From Ruminococcus sp. Phil11 (GTDB lineage: Bacteria > Bacillota > Clostridia > Oscillospirales > Ruminococcaceae): a DNA stretch of 64,000 nucleotides. This document shows, piece after piece, positions 25,379-33,638 of this stretch (positions are counted from its first letter, which is position 1; each line of letters starts with the position of its first letter). The notes below the pieces were generated by a model. The model saw only the letters and a list, made by a program, of their open reading frames with translations, was not told the DNA's origin and did not search any database. Both the position numbers and the translations under genes were made by a program. The stretch is taken from contig MSGZ01000040.1 of assembly GCA_001940925.1 (NCBI GenBank), forward strand, positions 41,461 through 105,460, written 5' to 3'.

Positions 25379-25430
25379 ATCCGTCCGCAATCTGCCTGTG
25401 TTTCCGCGGGAAAAAAAGGAGGAAAAAGCG

Positions 25431-25865
25431 ATGCTGTCGACACCAAGCGCCGGCTGGAGCGTATTTACACTCGACGACTTCCAAACCAGTGCAAGCTATA
25501 TGACAGATATTCCCTTCGACTGGCTGAGAGCCTGCAAAAACGGGCTGCAGTATGTCATCCCTGCTTCTTTTTATCTGGATGCAGAAGGAAGCGAATGCCT
25601 CATTACGTCGGACTGGGACTGCACATATATCATCAGTCGGGATTCCGGGACGGACACGCTGTACAAACCGAACGTAAATCTGGGGCAGTTTGCAGAAATG
25701 CTGCTGACAGATCTCAAAAAAGATTTCGATCTCTGGGCTGGCTGGGTCACCTTCCGGTTAAGTGATGAGCAGTACACACGCAGAAAGTCCATGCTGAAAG
25801 CATTGATCGAAGAAACAGAACAGTATCTGAAAACCTATATGAAAGATGAGATCAGAAATTACTGA
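25431..25865 (+). CDS. Hypothetical protein (144 aa)
   Basis: ATG at 25431 with a strong AAAGGAGG; the frame is open upstream into nspC but that part is a shadow. The protein is soluble and mixed alpha/beta, rich in Asp, Thr and Tyr, with a helical Lys/Glu-rich C-terminus. Not recognised. It lies between nspC and aguA and is probably in the same transcript. Confidence 0.6.
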   Translation: MLSTPSAGWSVFTLDDFQTSASYMTDIPFDWLRACKNGLQYVIPASFYLDAEGSECLITSDWDCTYIISRDSGTDTLYKPNVNLGQFAEMLLTDLKKDFDLWAGWVTFRLSDEQYTRRKSMLKALIEETEQYLKTYMKDEIRNY

Positions 25866-25903
25866 GTTTCAGCTGAAAAAATGACAGAAAAGGCGGTGAT
25901 ACC

Positions 25904-27028
25904 TTGCACACACCAAAAACCGACGGCTTTTATATGCCCGGCGAATTTGAACCGCATCGCGGGACGGTCATGGTCTTTCCGTCGCGGCCGGGCTCATGGG
26001 GCACCGACCCGACCGATGCGCAAAAGGCGTTCGCGATGATCGCAGCAAGATTATCCCAATGCGAGCAGGTTTATATGCTGACCGATGACCGCACCGAGCA
26101 GGCTGCAAAAGCCATGCTGCCGGAGACCGTAAAGCTGCTGCACATCGAGACCGATGACGCATGGGCAAGAGACATTGCCCCGACCTTTGTGCGCAATGCA
26201 GCAGGAGAGCTGCGCGGCATCTCGTGGCAGTTCAATGCATGGGGCGGCGATTTTGACGGGCTCTACCCCGATTATCAGCACGATGACGCCGCCGCGGACG
26301 CGGTCTGCAACGCGCTCGGCGTGCCGTGCTATAACGCCCGCCCGTTTGTGTTAGAGGGCGGCGCGATCCATTCCGACGGCGAAGGCACGGTGCTCGTGAC
26401 GGAAGCCTGCCTGCTCTCCGGCGGACGGAATCCGCAAATGACAAAGCAACAAATTACCGAAACGCTCTGCGAATACCTCGGCGCGGAAAAGGTCATCTGG
26501 ATCCCTTACGGCATCTACAACGACGAAACGAACGAGCACATCGACAATATCTGCGCATTCACCGCGCCCGGCGAGGTCGTGCTGGCATGGTGCGATGACC
26601 CGGACGATCCGCAGTATGCGATGTCGCAGGCGGATTACGAGGTACTCTCGCGGGAGACCGACGCAAAGGGACGCCGCCTGAAGATCACGAAGCTGCCCGT
26701 GCCGCACAAGCCGGTCTGCGTGACGGCAGAGGAATGTGACGGCTATATCTTCTCCGAGGGCGAGGATACCCGCGAACCCGGCGAACGCCTTGCCGCATCC
26801 TACGTGAATTTCTATTTCGGCAATGACTGCGTACTGGTGCCGCAGTTCGGCGGGGAATACGCCGATGACGATGCGCGCGCCTGCGAGATCCTGCGGAGCT
26901 GCATCCCGGACAGGGAGATCGTTCCGATCCCCGCCCGCGTGATTTTGCTCGGCGGCGGCAACATCCACTGCATCACGCAGCAGCTAGTGCGCGGAGCCCG
27001 CGCCGGCGATTCCCTCCGGAAGCAATAA
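25904..27028 (+). CDS. aguA: Agmatine deiminase
   Basis: 374 residues from a TTG start at 25904 (AAGGCGGTGA upstream). The family signatures are clear: Gly-Glu-Phe-Glu-Pro-His near the N-terminus, Trp-Ala-Arg-Asp-Ile-Ala-Pro-Thr-Phe-Val (about 86-95), Glu-His-Ile-Asp-Asn (about 210-214), and the catalytic cysteine in Gly-Gly-Gly-Asn-Ile-His-Cys-Ile-Thr-Gln (about 350-359). It converts agmatine to N-carbamoylputrescine. The amidase for the next step (aguB), usually adjacent, is not found. Confidence 0.94.
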   Translation: MHTPKTDGFYMPGEFEPHRGTVMVFPSRPGSWGTDPTDAQKAFAMIAARLSQCEQVYMLTDDRTEQAAKAMLPETVKLLHIETDDAWARDIAPTFVRNAAGELRGISWQFNAWGGDFDGLYPDYQHDDAAADAVCNALGVPCYNARPFVLEGGAIHSDGEGTVLVTEACLLSGGRNPQMTKQQITETLCEYLGAEKVIWIPYGIYNDETNEHIDNICAFTAPGEVVLAWCDDPDDPQYAMSQADYEVLSRETDAKGRRLKITKLPVPHKPVCVTAEECDGYIFSEGEDTREPGERLAASYVNFYFGNDCVLVPQFGGEYADDDARACEILRSCIPDREIVPIPARVILLGGGNIHCITQQLVRGARAGDSLRKQ

Positions 27029-27560
27029 GCGGAACTCTCCCAACAATCCCGGCACACGCCGCGAAAGCGGCTTCTCAAAGCGCACTTCTCCCAATGCTGA
27101 AGCTCGCCGCAGACATAACTGAAAACGGAAAAAAGGTGCTGACATAACAGTCGGCACCCGTTTTGCAGCAAGCCGCCGGTCGGGCGGTAGGCTGACTGTT
27201 TGCAGCCTGATAAAAGTTTCGCTCAAGCCTTTTTAAAGGCTTGCAGGTCAAGGGCGGAGCCCTTGTCGCCCGTCGCAACGGGCGAAACTCCCCTATCATA
27301 CGGAGGAGCTCCGAAAGGGGGAATCGAACAAAACGCTCCGGGGGAGCGTTTTGGAGAGGGGGGAGCCCTGCGATAGAGGGCTCCCCCAAGCGGATTGCAG
27401 CGCAATCCGCAGCGCGCAAAAGCGTCAGGCTGACGCGAGTCAGCCGTCAACTTTTGCGCGTGCAGGTTTCCAAAGGGCAGCAGCCCTTTGGTCAAACCGC
27501 CCGCCGGAAGCACATCAAGATACAAAAGGCACTGACTTCACGCAGTCAGTGCCTTTTCGC
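27029..27560. repeat. Repeat-rich intergenic region with many palindromes
   Basis: No supported gene. Dense short palindromes include AAGGGCGGAGCCCTT, GCCCGTCGCAACGGGC, AAAACGCTCCGGGGGAGCGTTTT, GGGGGAGCCCT...AGGGCTCCCCC, CGGATTGCAGCGCAATCCG and CAAAGGGCAGCAGCCCTTTG. It differs in sequence from the repeats at 2195 and 11576, so it is a second family. Open frames run through it on both strands but have no coding character. Confidence 0.75.
27524..27557. terminator. Bidirectional terminator
   Basis: Stem AAAAGGCACTGACT/AGTCAGTGCCTTTT, a strong symmetric hairpin between the aguA side and the converging triple-domain gene. Confidence 0.8.
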
Positions 27561-27571
27561 GTTTATTCTTT

Positions 27572-30520
27572 TCACCGGCAGCACAGCGCGGCTTCGGTAT
27601 ACAGCAGCACGCCCTTCGATGCATTCGGGTGAATGTGGTCAAGCAGATACGTCCGCTCCGGGAATGCCGTCAGCGTCCTGCGGATGATGTCATTCGCATT
27701 GAGATAGCCGCAGTTGTTCTCAAAGCAATACCGTTCCAAAGCGGCACTGTATTCCAGATTGAGCGCGGATTTCGCATCAAAGGAGAGCGGGCAGTACGGA
27801 TCGCCGTCGGTCGAATACCACGGCGCGATCAGCACAAATTCCGCATCCGGCGATTCCGCCTGCAGCAGCGAACGCAGCACCCCGATCTCCCGCACATAAT
27901 CCGCCGCCGTCATCGCGCAGACAGACGCGTCCCGATAGCGCACATCATTCGTGCCGAGCGCGATCACATAGAGCGAAGCCTCCGGGATCTCGCCCGCGTG
28001 CCCGGTCATATACGAGACCGTGCAGCCGCCGTGCGAATAGTTGGAGATCGTCTTATCCGGGAACAGTGAGGTCAGCGGCTCATACCACGGACAGCCGCCG
28101 TTTTTTGTACCCTCGGTCACGCTGTCGCCGATGAAGCAGACCGAATCCGCACGGCTCATCGCCTGATACAGCGTGCCCTGCTTCATCTGTTCCGTCAGCT
28201 CCGGACCCTCCGCCTTTGTACGGAGAAAGCCGTCCCCGTTGAAATAATACCGCTCCGTCACCGCCGAGATATCCATGCTGTGACCGAACACGACATTCGT
28301 GATGATCGCGTTCGCATCGGCGGCTCTGTCAATATCGTCGGTCGTCAGGCGCGCCCGGATCTCCGGGTCGTTCTGGATACCGTAAACCGGAACAGCGGCG
28401 AAATTGCCGTCGGCAGGTGCGAAGGTATACAGCGGGACAATGCTTCCGCCGATGACCGATTTCGTGTTCCGGTCGATATAGACCTCGGTCAGCATACTGG
28501 TATCACCCTGCTGCACGCGGTAGATGTTCGCGAAATTGCCCGGGCAGCAGGCGGTATACACATTTTTGCCGTTATATGTCTCGATCCCCGCAGGCTGGAC
28601 GGTGTGCGAATGATCGCCCAGAATGATATCCGCGCCGTTCTCTTTGAAGATCTCAAACCAGACCCGCTGCTCGTCGTCCATGCTGTTGGAGAACTGCGTG
28701 CCGATATGCGGCAGCACAAGGATCAGGTCAGGGTTCATTGCCTTCGCATCGCGGAAATCCTGTTCGACCGCTGCTTTCAGCTGCTCGAACTGTTCGCCCT
28801 CCGTGCCGAAGATCACGGACGTCAGATCGGCATACACGCCGCCCGGCTCTGCCATGTCGTCCGGATTGATATAGTTGCTGCCGTATGTATAGGACAGCAC
28901 CGCGATCCGGATGCCCTGACAGTCCAGAAGCTTCACGCGGTTCTGCTGCTTTTCCTGCCCGTTCCGGTATGAGCCGGTATGGTCAAGCCCGATCCGGTCC
29001 AGTACATCCAGCGTGCGCTCCGCGCCGTCGATGCCCTTGTCCAGCACATGATTGTTCGCGGTCGTGACGAGGTCAAAGCCCGCATCCTTTACCGCCTGCG
29101 CAAATGCATCCGGGAAATTGAGCCGCACCTCCCTGCCGTCATCGTAATTGCTGACGGAATACCCGGCCTCCGGACCGGCTGCCGGTCCCTCAAAGACGCC
29201 GACCGCTAGATCGGCAGAGGAAATATACGGCTCTGCATAGGCAAATACATCGGAAAAGTCGTACTGTTCGCCGTCAAAGCCGCGCTTGACCTGATCCTCC
29301 AGCAGAATCAGATCGCCCGCAAAGGTGATCCGGAACGCATCGTCAAAGGCAGCTTTCTGCTCCGCCGTCATGACCGGCCAGATCACATCCTGCTCCGCAT
29401 CGTTCTCGGATTCTTCATCCTCCCCGCCGATCTCGCCGCGCAATATCTTTTTCAGGTCGTCCGCGGTAAAGCCCTCGTAGGCGTTCAGCACGACCGTGAC
29501 CAGATACCCGAGCGACACAGCCAGCAGTGCCAGCTTCGAGAAATTGAACTTGGTTTTCTCATCCGATGTGAAGATCGCGGTGCCCTTCTCCGCAAAGGCA
29601 TTCAGATATTTCGCAGGGAAATCATTGCCGAACAGCAGACAGATCAGTACCGCAGCAGCCGCGGCGATCAGCATGATATACCCGGGGCTCAGCATCGTGA
29701 TCCGGTCACTGAGCAGAAGCGTCAGCGGTCTGTGCAGAATGAAGATCCACAGGGAATTGCGGCCTGCCATTGTCAGCAGCGGGAGCTTTCTGTCAGGTGA
29801 GAGCTGTCGCAGCGCGTAAATTGCAAGGAACGCGACCGCATAGATTGCAATGCGGCCGAATGAGAGGATCGGCTCTGTATATCCGTTCATCTGCAGGTCG
29901 CTGTTCGAGTAGCTGAAAAAGCTGTATGCGGCGAGCGCGCCTGCAGCCGTCAGCAGCGCAGCGGGAATGCCTGTCAGCAGCCGCTTTGTGTACGGCTTGG
30001 CGGTCAGTGCCTCGCTCTTTTCGCGCGAAAGCTGATAGCCCGCCATGTAAAACGGATAAAAGCAGATGATCCGCGCGGCGGATAAGGTGTTGTCGATGCT
30101 CGGATAAAAGCCTGCGAACAGCGCGACGATAAACAAGATCAGGTTGATCTCCCTGAATTTTGCAAGGTGATGCGCAGTCAGCCGCCAGACGACCAGTGCA
30201 GGCAGATACCAGAATGAGTACATCGGCACCAGCAGCGACGAACAGCCGTATGCAAAGCCCATGAGACTGTTGAAAATGAAATACAGGAACAGCAGCTTCA
30301 CAATGCCCGCAAAGCTCCGTGCGCGCTCGCTCCTGCCGAAAAAGCCGGACACGAACACAAACGCCGGCATGTGAAACATATAAATGCAGGACACGGTTTT
30401 GTCGATGATCTCCGACCGGCCCTGCAGCTGATACAGCACATGTGCAAAGACCGTCAGCAGCATCAGGAAGCCCTTGATATTATCCCAGTAGCTGCTCCGC
30501 TGTTTCACTTCTCCGCTCAT
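27572..30520 (-). CDS. Acyltransferase-3 / CapA-like / SGNH hydrolase fusion protein
   Basis: 982 residues with three parts. Residues 1-350 are an acyltransferase-3 membrane domain (about ten hydrophobic helices; Phe-Ala-His near 26 and Phe-His-Met-Pro-Ala-Phe-Val-Phe). Residues about 390-740 are a CapA/PGA_cap metallophosphatase-like domain (Thr-Phe-Ala-Gly-Asp, Asn-Asn-His-Val-Leu-Asp-Lys-Gly, Gly-Asp-His-Ser-His). Residues about 790-980 are an SGNH hydrolase (Gly-Asp-Ser-Val-Thr-Glu-Gly, Gly-Thr-Asn-Asp, Asp-His-Ile-His-Pro-Asn). A role in acyl modification of a surface polymer is inferred. No operon partner is seen. Confidence 0.88.
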   Translation of the reverse strand: MSGEVKQRSSYWDNIKGFLMLLTVFAHVLYQLQGRSEIIDKTVSCIYMFHMPAFVFVSGFFGRSERARSFAGIVKLLFLYFIFNSLMGFAYGCSSLLVPMYSFWYLPALVVWRLTAHHLAKFREINLILFIVALFAGFYPSIDNTLSAARIICFYPFYMAGYQLSREKSEALTAKPYTKRLLTGIPAALLTAAGALAAYSFFSYSNSDLQMNGYTEPILSFGRIAIYAVAFLAIYALRQLSPDRKLPLLTMAGRNSLWIFILHRPLTLLLSDRITMLSPGYIMLIAAAAAVLICLLFGNDFPAKYLNAFAEKGTAIFTSDEKTKFNFSKLALLAVSLGYLVTVVLNAYEGFTADDLKKILRGEIGGEDEESENDAEQDVIWPVMTAEQKAAFDDAFRITFAGDLILLEDQVKRGFDGEQYDFSDVFAYAEPYISSADLAVGVFEGPAAGPEAGYSVSNYDDGREVRLNFPDAFAQAVKDAGFDLVTTANNHVLDKGIDGAERTLDVLDRIGLDHTGSYRNGQEKQQNRVKLLDCQGIRIAVLSYTYGSNYINPDDMAEPGGVYADLTSVIFGTEGEQFEQLKAAVEQDFRDAKAMNPDLILVLPHIGTQFSNSMDDEQRVWFEIFKENGADIILGDHSHTVQPAGIETYNGKNVYTACCPGNFANIYRVQQGDTSMLTEVYIDRNTKSVIGGSIVPLYTFAPADGNFAAVPVYGIQNDPEIRARLTTDDIDRAADANAIITNVVFGHSMDISAVTERYYFNGDGFLRTKAEGPELTEQMKQGTLYQAMSRADSVCFIGDSVTEGTKNGGCPWYEPLTSLFPDKTISNYSHGGCTVSYMTGHAGEIPEASLYVIALGTNDVRYRDASVCAMTAADYVREIGVLRSLLQAESPDAEFVLIAPWYSTDGDPYCPLSFDAKSALNLEYSAALERYCFENNCGYLNANDIIRRTLTAFPERTYLLDHIHPNASKGVLLYTEAALCCR

Positions 30521-30560
30521 TTTTCATTTCCCTCCGCAGCAAAAATACCCGGATAAAAAG

Positions 30561-30601
30561 AAAACTCAGAAATGCCGGATTACGCCATTTCTGAGTTTTT
30601 T
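30561..30601 (-). terminator. Terminator of the tRNA-Met/tRNA-Glu transcript
   Basis: AAAACTCAGAAATG/CATTTCTGAGTTTT stem with T-rich end on the minus strand. Confidence 0.8.
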
Positions 30602-30605
30602 CGTA

Positions 30606-30677
30606 TGACCCGTACGGGAATCGAACCCATGATTACGCCGTGAAAGGGCGTCGTCTTAGCCGCTTGACCAACGGGCC
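30606..30677 (-). tRNA. tRNA-Glu (anticodon TTC)
   Basis: On the minus strand a 72-nt cloverleaf folds with acceptor stem GGCCCGT/ACGGGTC, anticodon loop CTTTCAC in a CGCC/GGCG stem and T-loop GGTTCGATTCC. CCA is not encoded. Confidence 0.95.
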
Positions 30678-30682
30678 TTGGA

Positions 30683-30756
30683 TGGCTGCGACAGGATTTG
30701 AACCAGTGACCGATCGGGTATGAACCGATTGCTCTAGCCAGCTGAGCTACGCAGCC
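30683..30756 (-). tRNA. tRNA-Met (anticodon CAT), elongator type
   Basis: 74-nt cloverleaf on the minus strand: acceptor GGCTGCG/CGCAGCC, D-arm AGCTCAGCTGGCTAGAGC, anticodon loop TTCATAC in an ATCGG/CCGAT stem, T-loop GGTTCAAATCC. It lacks the three G-C pairs of initiator tRNA; an Ile2 (lysidine) identity is possible but the body looks like elongator Met. CCA is not encoded. Confidence 0.9.
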
Positions 30757-30889
30757 ATTTGCACTTGCAATACCGCAAGTGACTTATATATTATAACGCA
30801 TACAGGCATAAAAGTCAAGACGATTCTGAAATTTTGTCGAATTGAACAATAACTTATTCTGAAGCAGGGCGAATCCTGACGGAACTGTA

Positions 30890-31357
30890 TTATGCCGTAA
30901 ACAGAAAGACCCAGAGACGGTTGTCCTCGGTGCAGGCATAGCCGAACTGCGTGTACGCTTCACACAGAAGCGGCTTCTTCTGCTGCTCGCTGATGAGCAT
31001 CGAACAGATCGCCGTATTGATATCGGCGCTGCCGCGGATGACGGTCTCACAGGCCGGAGACACCTCCAGCACGGCGACGTCCGCGCCGCCCTGATTGCCG
31101 GAAAGCTTTTCCGCGCGTGCAGCGGCCTGCTCCATGAGCGCATCGGTCTGCGTCAGCGGCGCGATGTCCTGTTCCGCGCGCACCTGATTGATGACCGCGC
31201 AGAGCGGGCTTTCCGCGTTCCGCTTTTTGCTGCGCGTATCGGTGTAAAGCATGACAATATCGTCGTCGGTTTTCTGATTCGGTTCTGCGTTTGCCGGGAC
31301 CGCCGTCAACAGCAGCATGGCTGCGGCGACCGCCGGAATTGTAGTACGATGATTCAT
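30890..31357 (-). CDS. Secreted CAP/SCP-like domain protein
   Basis: 155 residues from the ATG at 31357 (GGGGAGG upstream). A signal peptide (1-25, ending Ala-Asn-Ala) is followed by a region resembling the start of CAP domains (Val-Ile-Asn-Gln-Val-Arg-Ala-Glu-X-X-Ile-Ala-Pro-Leu, then Ala-Ala-Ala-Arg-Ala-Glu-Lys-Leu). The C-terminus ends Leu-Trp-Val-Phe-Leu-Phe-Thr-Ala. It lacks a clear His-Tyr-Arg catalytic pattern, so it may be a reduced, non-enzymatic member. It has its own promoter at 31433-31461. Confidence 0.6.
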   Translation of the reverse strand: MNHRTTIPAVAAAMLLLTAVPANAEPNQKTDDDIVMLYTDTRSKKRNAESPLCAVINQVRAEQDIAPLTQTDALMEQAAARAEKLSGNQGGADVAVLEVSPACETVIRGSADINTAICSMLISEQQKKPLLCEAYTQFGYACTEDNRLWVFLFTA

Positions 31358-31432
31358 GATGCGCCTCCCCAAGACCTGCCCTGCGGCAGAAATACTGATC
31401 CGCCCCCAAAAGTATTGCCGCTCTCTGCGTAT

Positions 31433-31461
31433 ATTATACCATAGGCGGAAATGAAAGTCAA
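31433..31461 (-). promoter_or_regulatory. Promoter of the CAP-like gene
   Basis: Minus strand TTGACT (31461-31456) and TATAAT (31438-31433), 17-base spacer; divergent from the proS promoter 34 bases away. Confidence 0.8.
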
Positions 31462-31494
31462 TCGGAAAAAAGTTTTGAATTGTGCGGAAATGAC

Positions 31495-31523
31495 TTGCTT
31501 TTTCCCGAGAAATATGCTAAAAT
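31495..31523 (+). promoter_or_regulatory. Promoter of proS
   Basis: TTGCTT (31495-31500) and TAAAAT (31518-31523), 17-base spacer, 64 bases before the proS start. Confidence 0.7.
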
Positions 31524-31586
31524 AATAGAGTTTGGATGTGCTGTATGCGACGCGGCACAGAATTGTCAGAAAGGAAGCGAATATAC

Positions 31587-33302
31587 ATGAAGGTTGCAAA
31601 CATGCTCGGAGAGCGCTTCAAGAATGCACCGAAGGACTGCGTCATCGAAAGCCATGCGCTGATGATGCGCGGCGGCTACATGAAATACATGGCAAACGGC
31701 ATTTTCTCGCTCTATACACCGGCAAAGCGCATCATGCGCAAGATCGAACAGATCATCCGTGAGGAAATGGACGCCGTAGACGGACAGGAGGTCATGTTCC
31801 CGGTCGTGATGCCCGCATCGCTCTGGGAGGAGTCCGGCCGCTATACCAGCATCGGCAGCGAAATGGCCCGCTGGAAGGATCGTTCCGGCAATCCGATGGT
31901 GCTCGGCATGACGCATGAGGAGGCCGCTGTGCATCTCGCACGCGACACCGCTTCGTCCTATGCGGATTATCCGTTTATGATCTATCAGATTCAGACCAAG
32001 TTCCGTGACGAGCCCCGCGCCAGAGGCGGCCTGATCCGCGTGCGCGAGTTCACGATGAAGGATGCTTATTCCTTCCACACCTCGCAGGCGGACCTTGAGC
32101 GTTACTATGCACGCGTTTACGATGCTTATAACCGCATCTTCTCGCGCTGCGGCTGTAAAAACTTCATCTCCGTGCAGTCCGATTCCGGCATGATGGGCGG
32201 CAGCATCTCCCACGAGTTCATGCTACTGACAGAGGTCGGCGAGGACACGCTGGCGATCTGCGACTGCGGCTACCGTGCCAATATGGAAGCGGCTGTTGTC
32301 ACCGTGCAGAACGAGCCGGGTACCGAAGCCCCGCTGACCGAGGTTTCCACGCCGGACGTCAAGACGATCGACGATCTCAAAAAGTTCCTGAACATGGACG
32401 AGAAGCAGCTTGCAAAGGCTGTGGTCTATCAGAAGAATGCGGATGAAAGCTATGTGATTGCGTTTGTCCGCGGTGATCTGGAGGTCAACGAGACCAAGCT
32501 GCGCAACTTCCTCGGCTGCGAGATTCATCCGGCAATCGAGATCGCGCCGGAAAGCGGCATCATCGCAGGCTTTATCGGCCCGGTCGGTCTGCCGAAGAAC
32601 ATCACGGTCGTGTATGACAAGTCCCTGAAGGGCATTGAGGCACTGGTCTGCGGTGCAAACAAGGCTGATACACACTTCACCGGCCTGAACATCAAGCGCG
32701 ATATCGGCGATGTGCACTATGTTGACGTTGCAAAGACCTTTGCAGGTGCCGTCTGCCCGGAATGCGGCAGACCCGGCATCCGCATCGAAAAGGGCATTGA
32801 GATCGGCAACATCTTCCAGCTCGGCAAGAAGTACACCGAGTCCATGGGCATGACCTATCTGGACGAGAACGGCGACCGCCAGACCCCGATCATGGGCTGC
32901 TACGGCATCGGCGTCGGCAGACTGTGCGCGTCCGTCTGCCAGGAAAGCCACGACGATTACGGTCCGATCTGGCCGATGACCATTGCGCCGTGGCAGGTTG
33001 AGATCTGCAATCTTCGCGTCGATGACCCGGCGGTCAAGGAGGCTGCGGACAGACTTTACGCAGAGCTGCTGTCCTACGGCGTCGAGGTGCTGTACGATGA
33101 CCGCGATATCCGTCCGGGCGCCATGTTCGCGGACGCCGACCTGTTCGGCATCCCGCTGCGTGCGGTCGTCAGCCCGAAGGCACTGGCAAACGGCTGCATT
33201 GAGATTTCTGCGCGTGACAAGTCCTTCCGCGAGAACATCCCGGTCGAGGAAGCGACGATCTGGCTGCGCGACAAGGTCGTTGAAATGCTGAAAGCGAAAT
33301 AA
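31587..33302 (+). CDS. proS: Prolyl-tRNA synthetase
   Basis: 571 residues from the ATG at 31587 (AAAGGAAG upstream); the frame is open to 31536 but that overlaps the promoter region. Class II motif 2 (Phe-Arg-Asp-Glu-Pro-Arg-Ala-Arg-Gly-Gly-Leu-Ile-Arg-Val-Arg-Glu-Phe) and motif 3 (Gly-Cys-Tyr-Gly-Ile-Gly-Val-Gly-Arg) are present. The insertion between them is the bacterial editing domain that clears Ala-tRNA-Pro, so this is the bacterial long form. The anticodon-binding domain closes the protein. Strong codon bias agrees with a highly expressed gene. Confidence 0.97.
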   Translation: MKVANMLGERFKNAPKDCVIESHALMMRGGYMKYMANGIFSLYTPAKRIMRKIEQIIREEMDAVDGQEVMFPVVMPASLWEESGRYTSIGSEMARWKDRSGNPMVLGMTHEEAAVHLARDTASSYADYPFMIYQIQTKFRDEPRARGGLIRVREFTMKDAYSFHTSQADLERYYARVYDAYNRIFSRCGCKNFISVQSDSGMMGGSISHEFMLLTEVGEDTLAICDCGYRANMEAAVVTVQNEPGTEAPLTEVSTPDVKTIDDLKKFLNMDEKQLAKAVVYQKNADESYVIAFVRGDLEVNETKLRNFLGCEIHPAIEIAPESGIIAGFIGPVGLPKNITVVYDKSLKGIEALVCGANKADTHFTGLNIKRDIGDVHYVDVAKTFAGAVCPECGRPGIRIEKGIEIGNIFQLGKKYTESMGMTYLDENGDRQTPIMGCYGIGVGRLCASVCQESHDDYGPIWPMTIAPWQVEICNLRVDDPAVKEAADRLYAELLSYGVEVLYDDRDIRPGAMFADADLFGIPLRAVVSPKALANGCIEISARDKSFRENIPVEEATIWLRDKVVEMLKAK

Positions 33303-33308
33303 TCACCC

Positions 33309-33342
33309 GCATCCCCTCCCTGACCGGAGGGGATGCTTTTTT
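33309..33342 (+). terminator. Terminator of proS
   Basis: CATCCCCTCC/GGAGGGGATG stem followed by CTTTTTT. Confidence 0.9.
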
Positions 33343-33359
33343 ACAGTAAAACATCACAC

Positions 33360-33388
33360 TTGACATTCCTGCTGATTCGTGCTATAAT
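33360..33388 (+). promoter_or_regulatory. Promoter upstream of the esterase-dockerin gene
   Basis: Consensus TTGACA (33360-33365) and TATAAT (33383-33388) with a 17-base spacer. Confidence 0.85.
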
Positions 33389-33394
33389 AAGCAC

Positions 33395-33533
33395 AGAGAG
33401 AAACAGCATTACACCATGATTTTGTTTGCAGGGGAACACGCCGGTTCGGAAAACCGCGGCGAGCCTGTAAACAGCATGTCTGTTTGTTCATACACAGGGA
33501 CAGCCGCATCCATCCGGATCGCGGCTGTTTTTT
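33395..33533 (+). ncRNA. Structured leader RNA ending in a terminator
   Basis: About 140 nt between a strong promoter and a terminator, upstream of the esterase gene. Bases 33424-33471 fold into a compound hairpin: TTTGCAGG pairs with CCTGTAAA around an inner CGCCG/CGGCG plus GTT/AAC stem-loop. It could be a riboswitch, another cis-regulator or a free small RNA. I checked it by eye against common riboswitch cores and found no match. Confidence 0.5.
33500..33533 (+). terminator. Terminator in the esterase leader
   Basis: ACAGCCGC/GCGGCTGT stem with an inner ATCC/GGAT pair, then six Ts; located about 105 bases before the coding start. Confidence 0.85.
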
Positions 33534-33638
33534 GTTTTTCATATCGGAAGGAGGAATGCAAAAGAAAAACCCGCTTCTGGGGGAGAAAATATGTGGTGGA
33601 TATAAATACAGAACCACAAAACAGATGGAGGTTATCTT

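Noticed and set aside
27241..27687. 148-residue plus-strand frame
   Set aside because: Runs through palindromic repeat and then antisense to the SGNH domain of the fusion protein.
33420..33475. Cobalamin or cyclic-di-GMP riboswitch
   Set aside because: A GGGGAA...CCTGTAA stretch looked suggestive, but the conserved cores of neither class are present.
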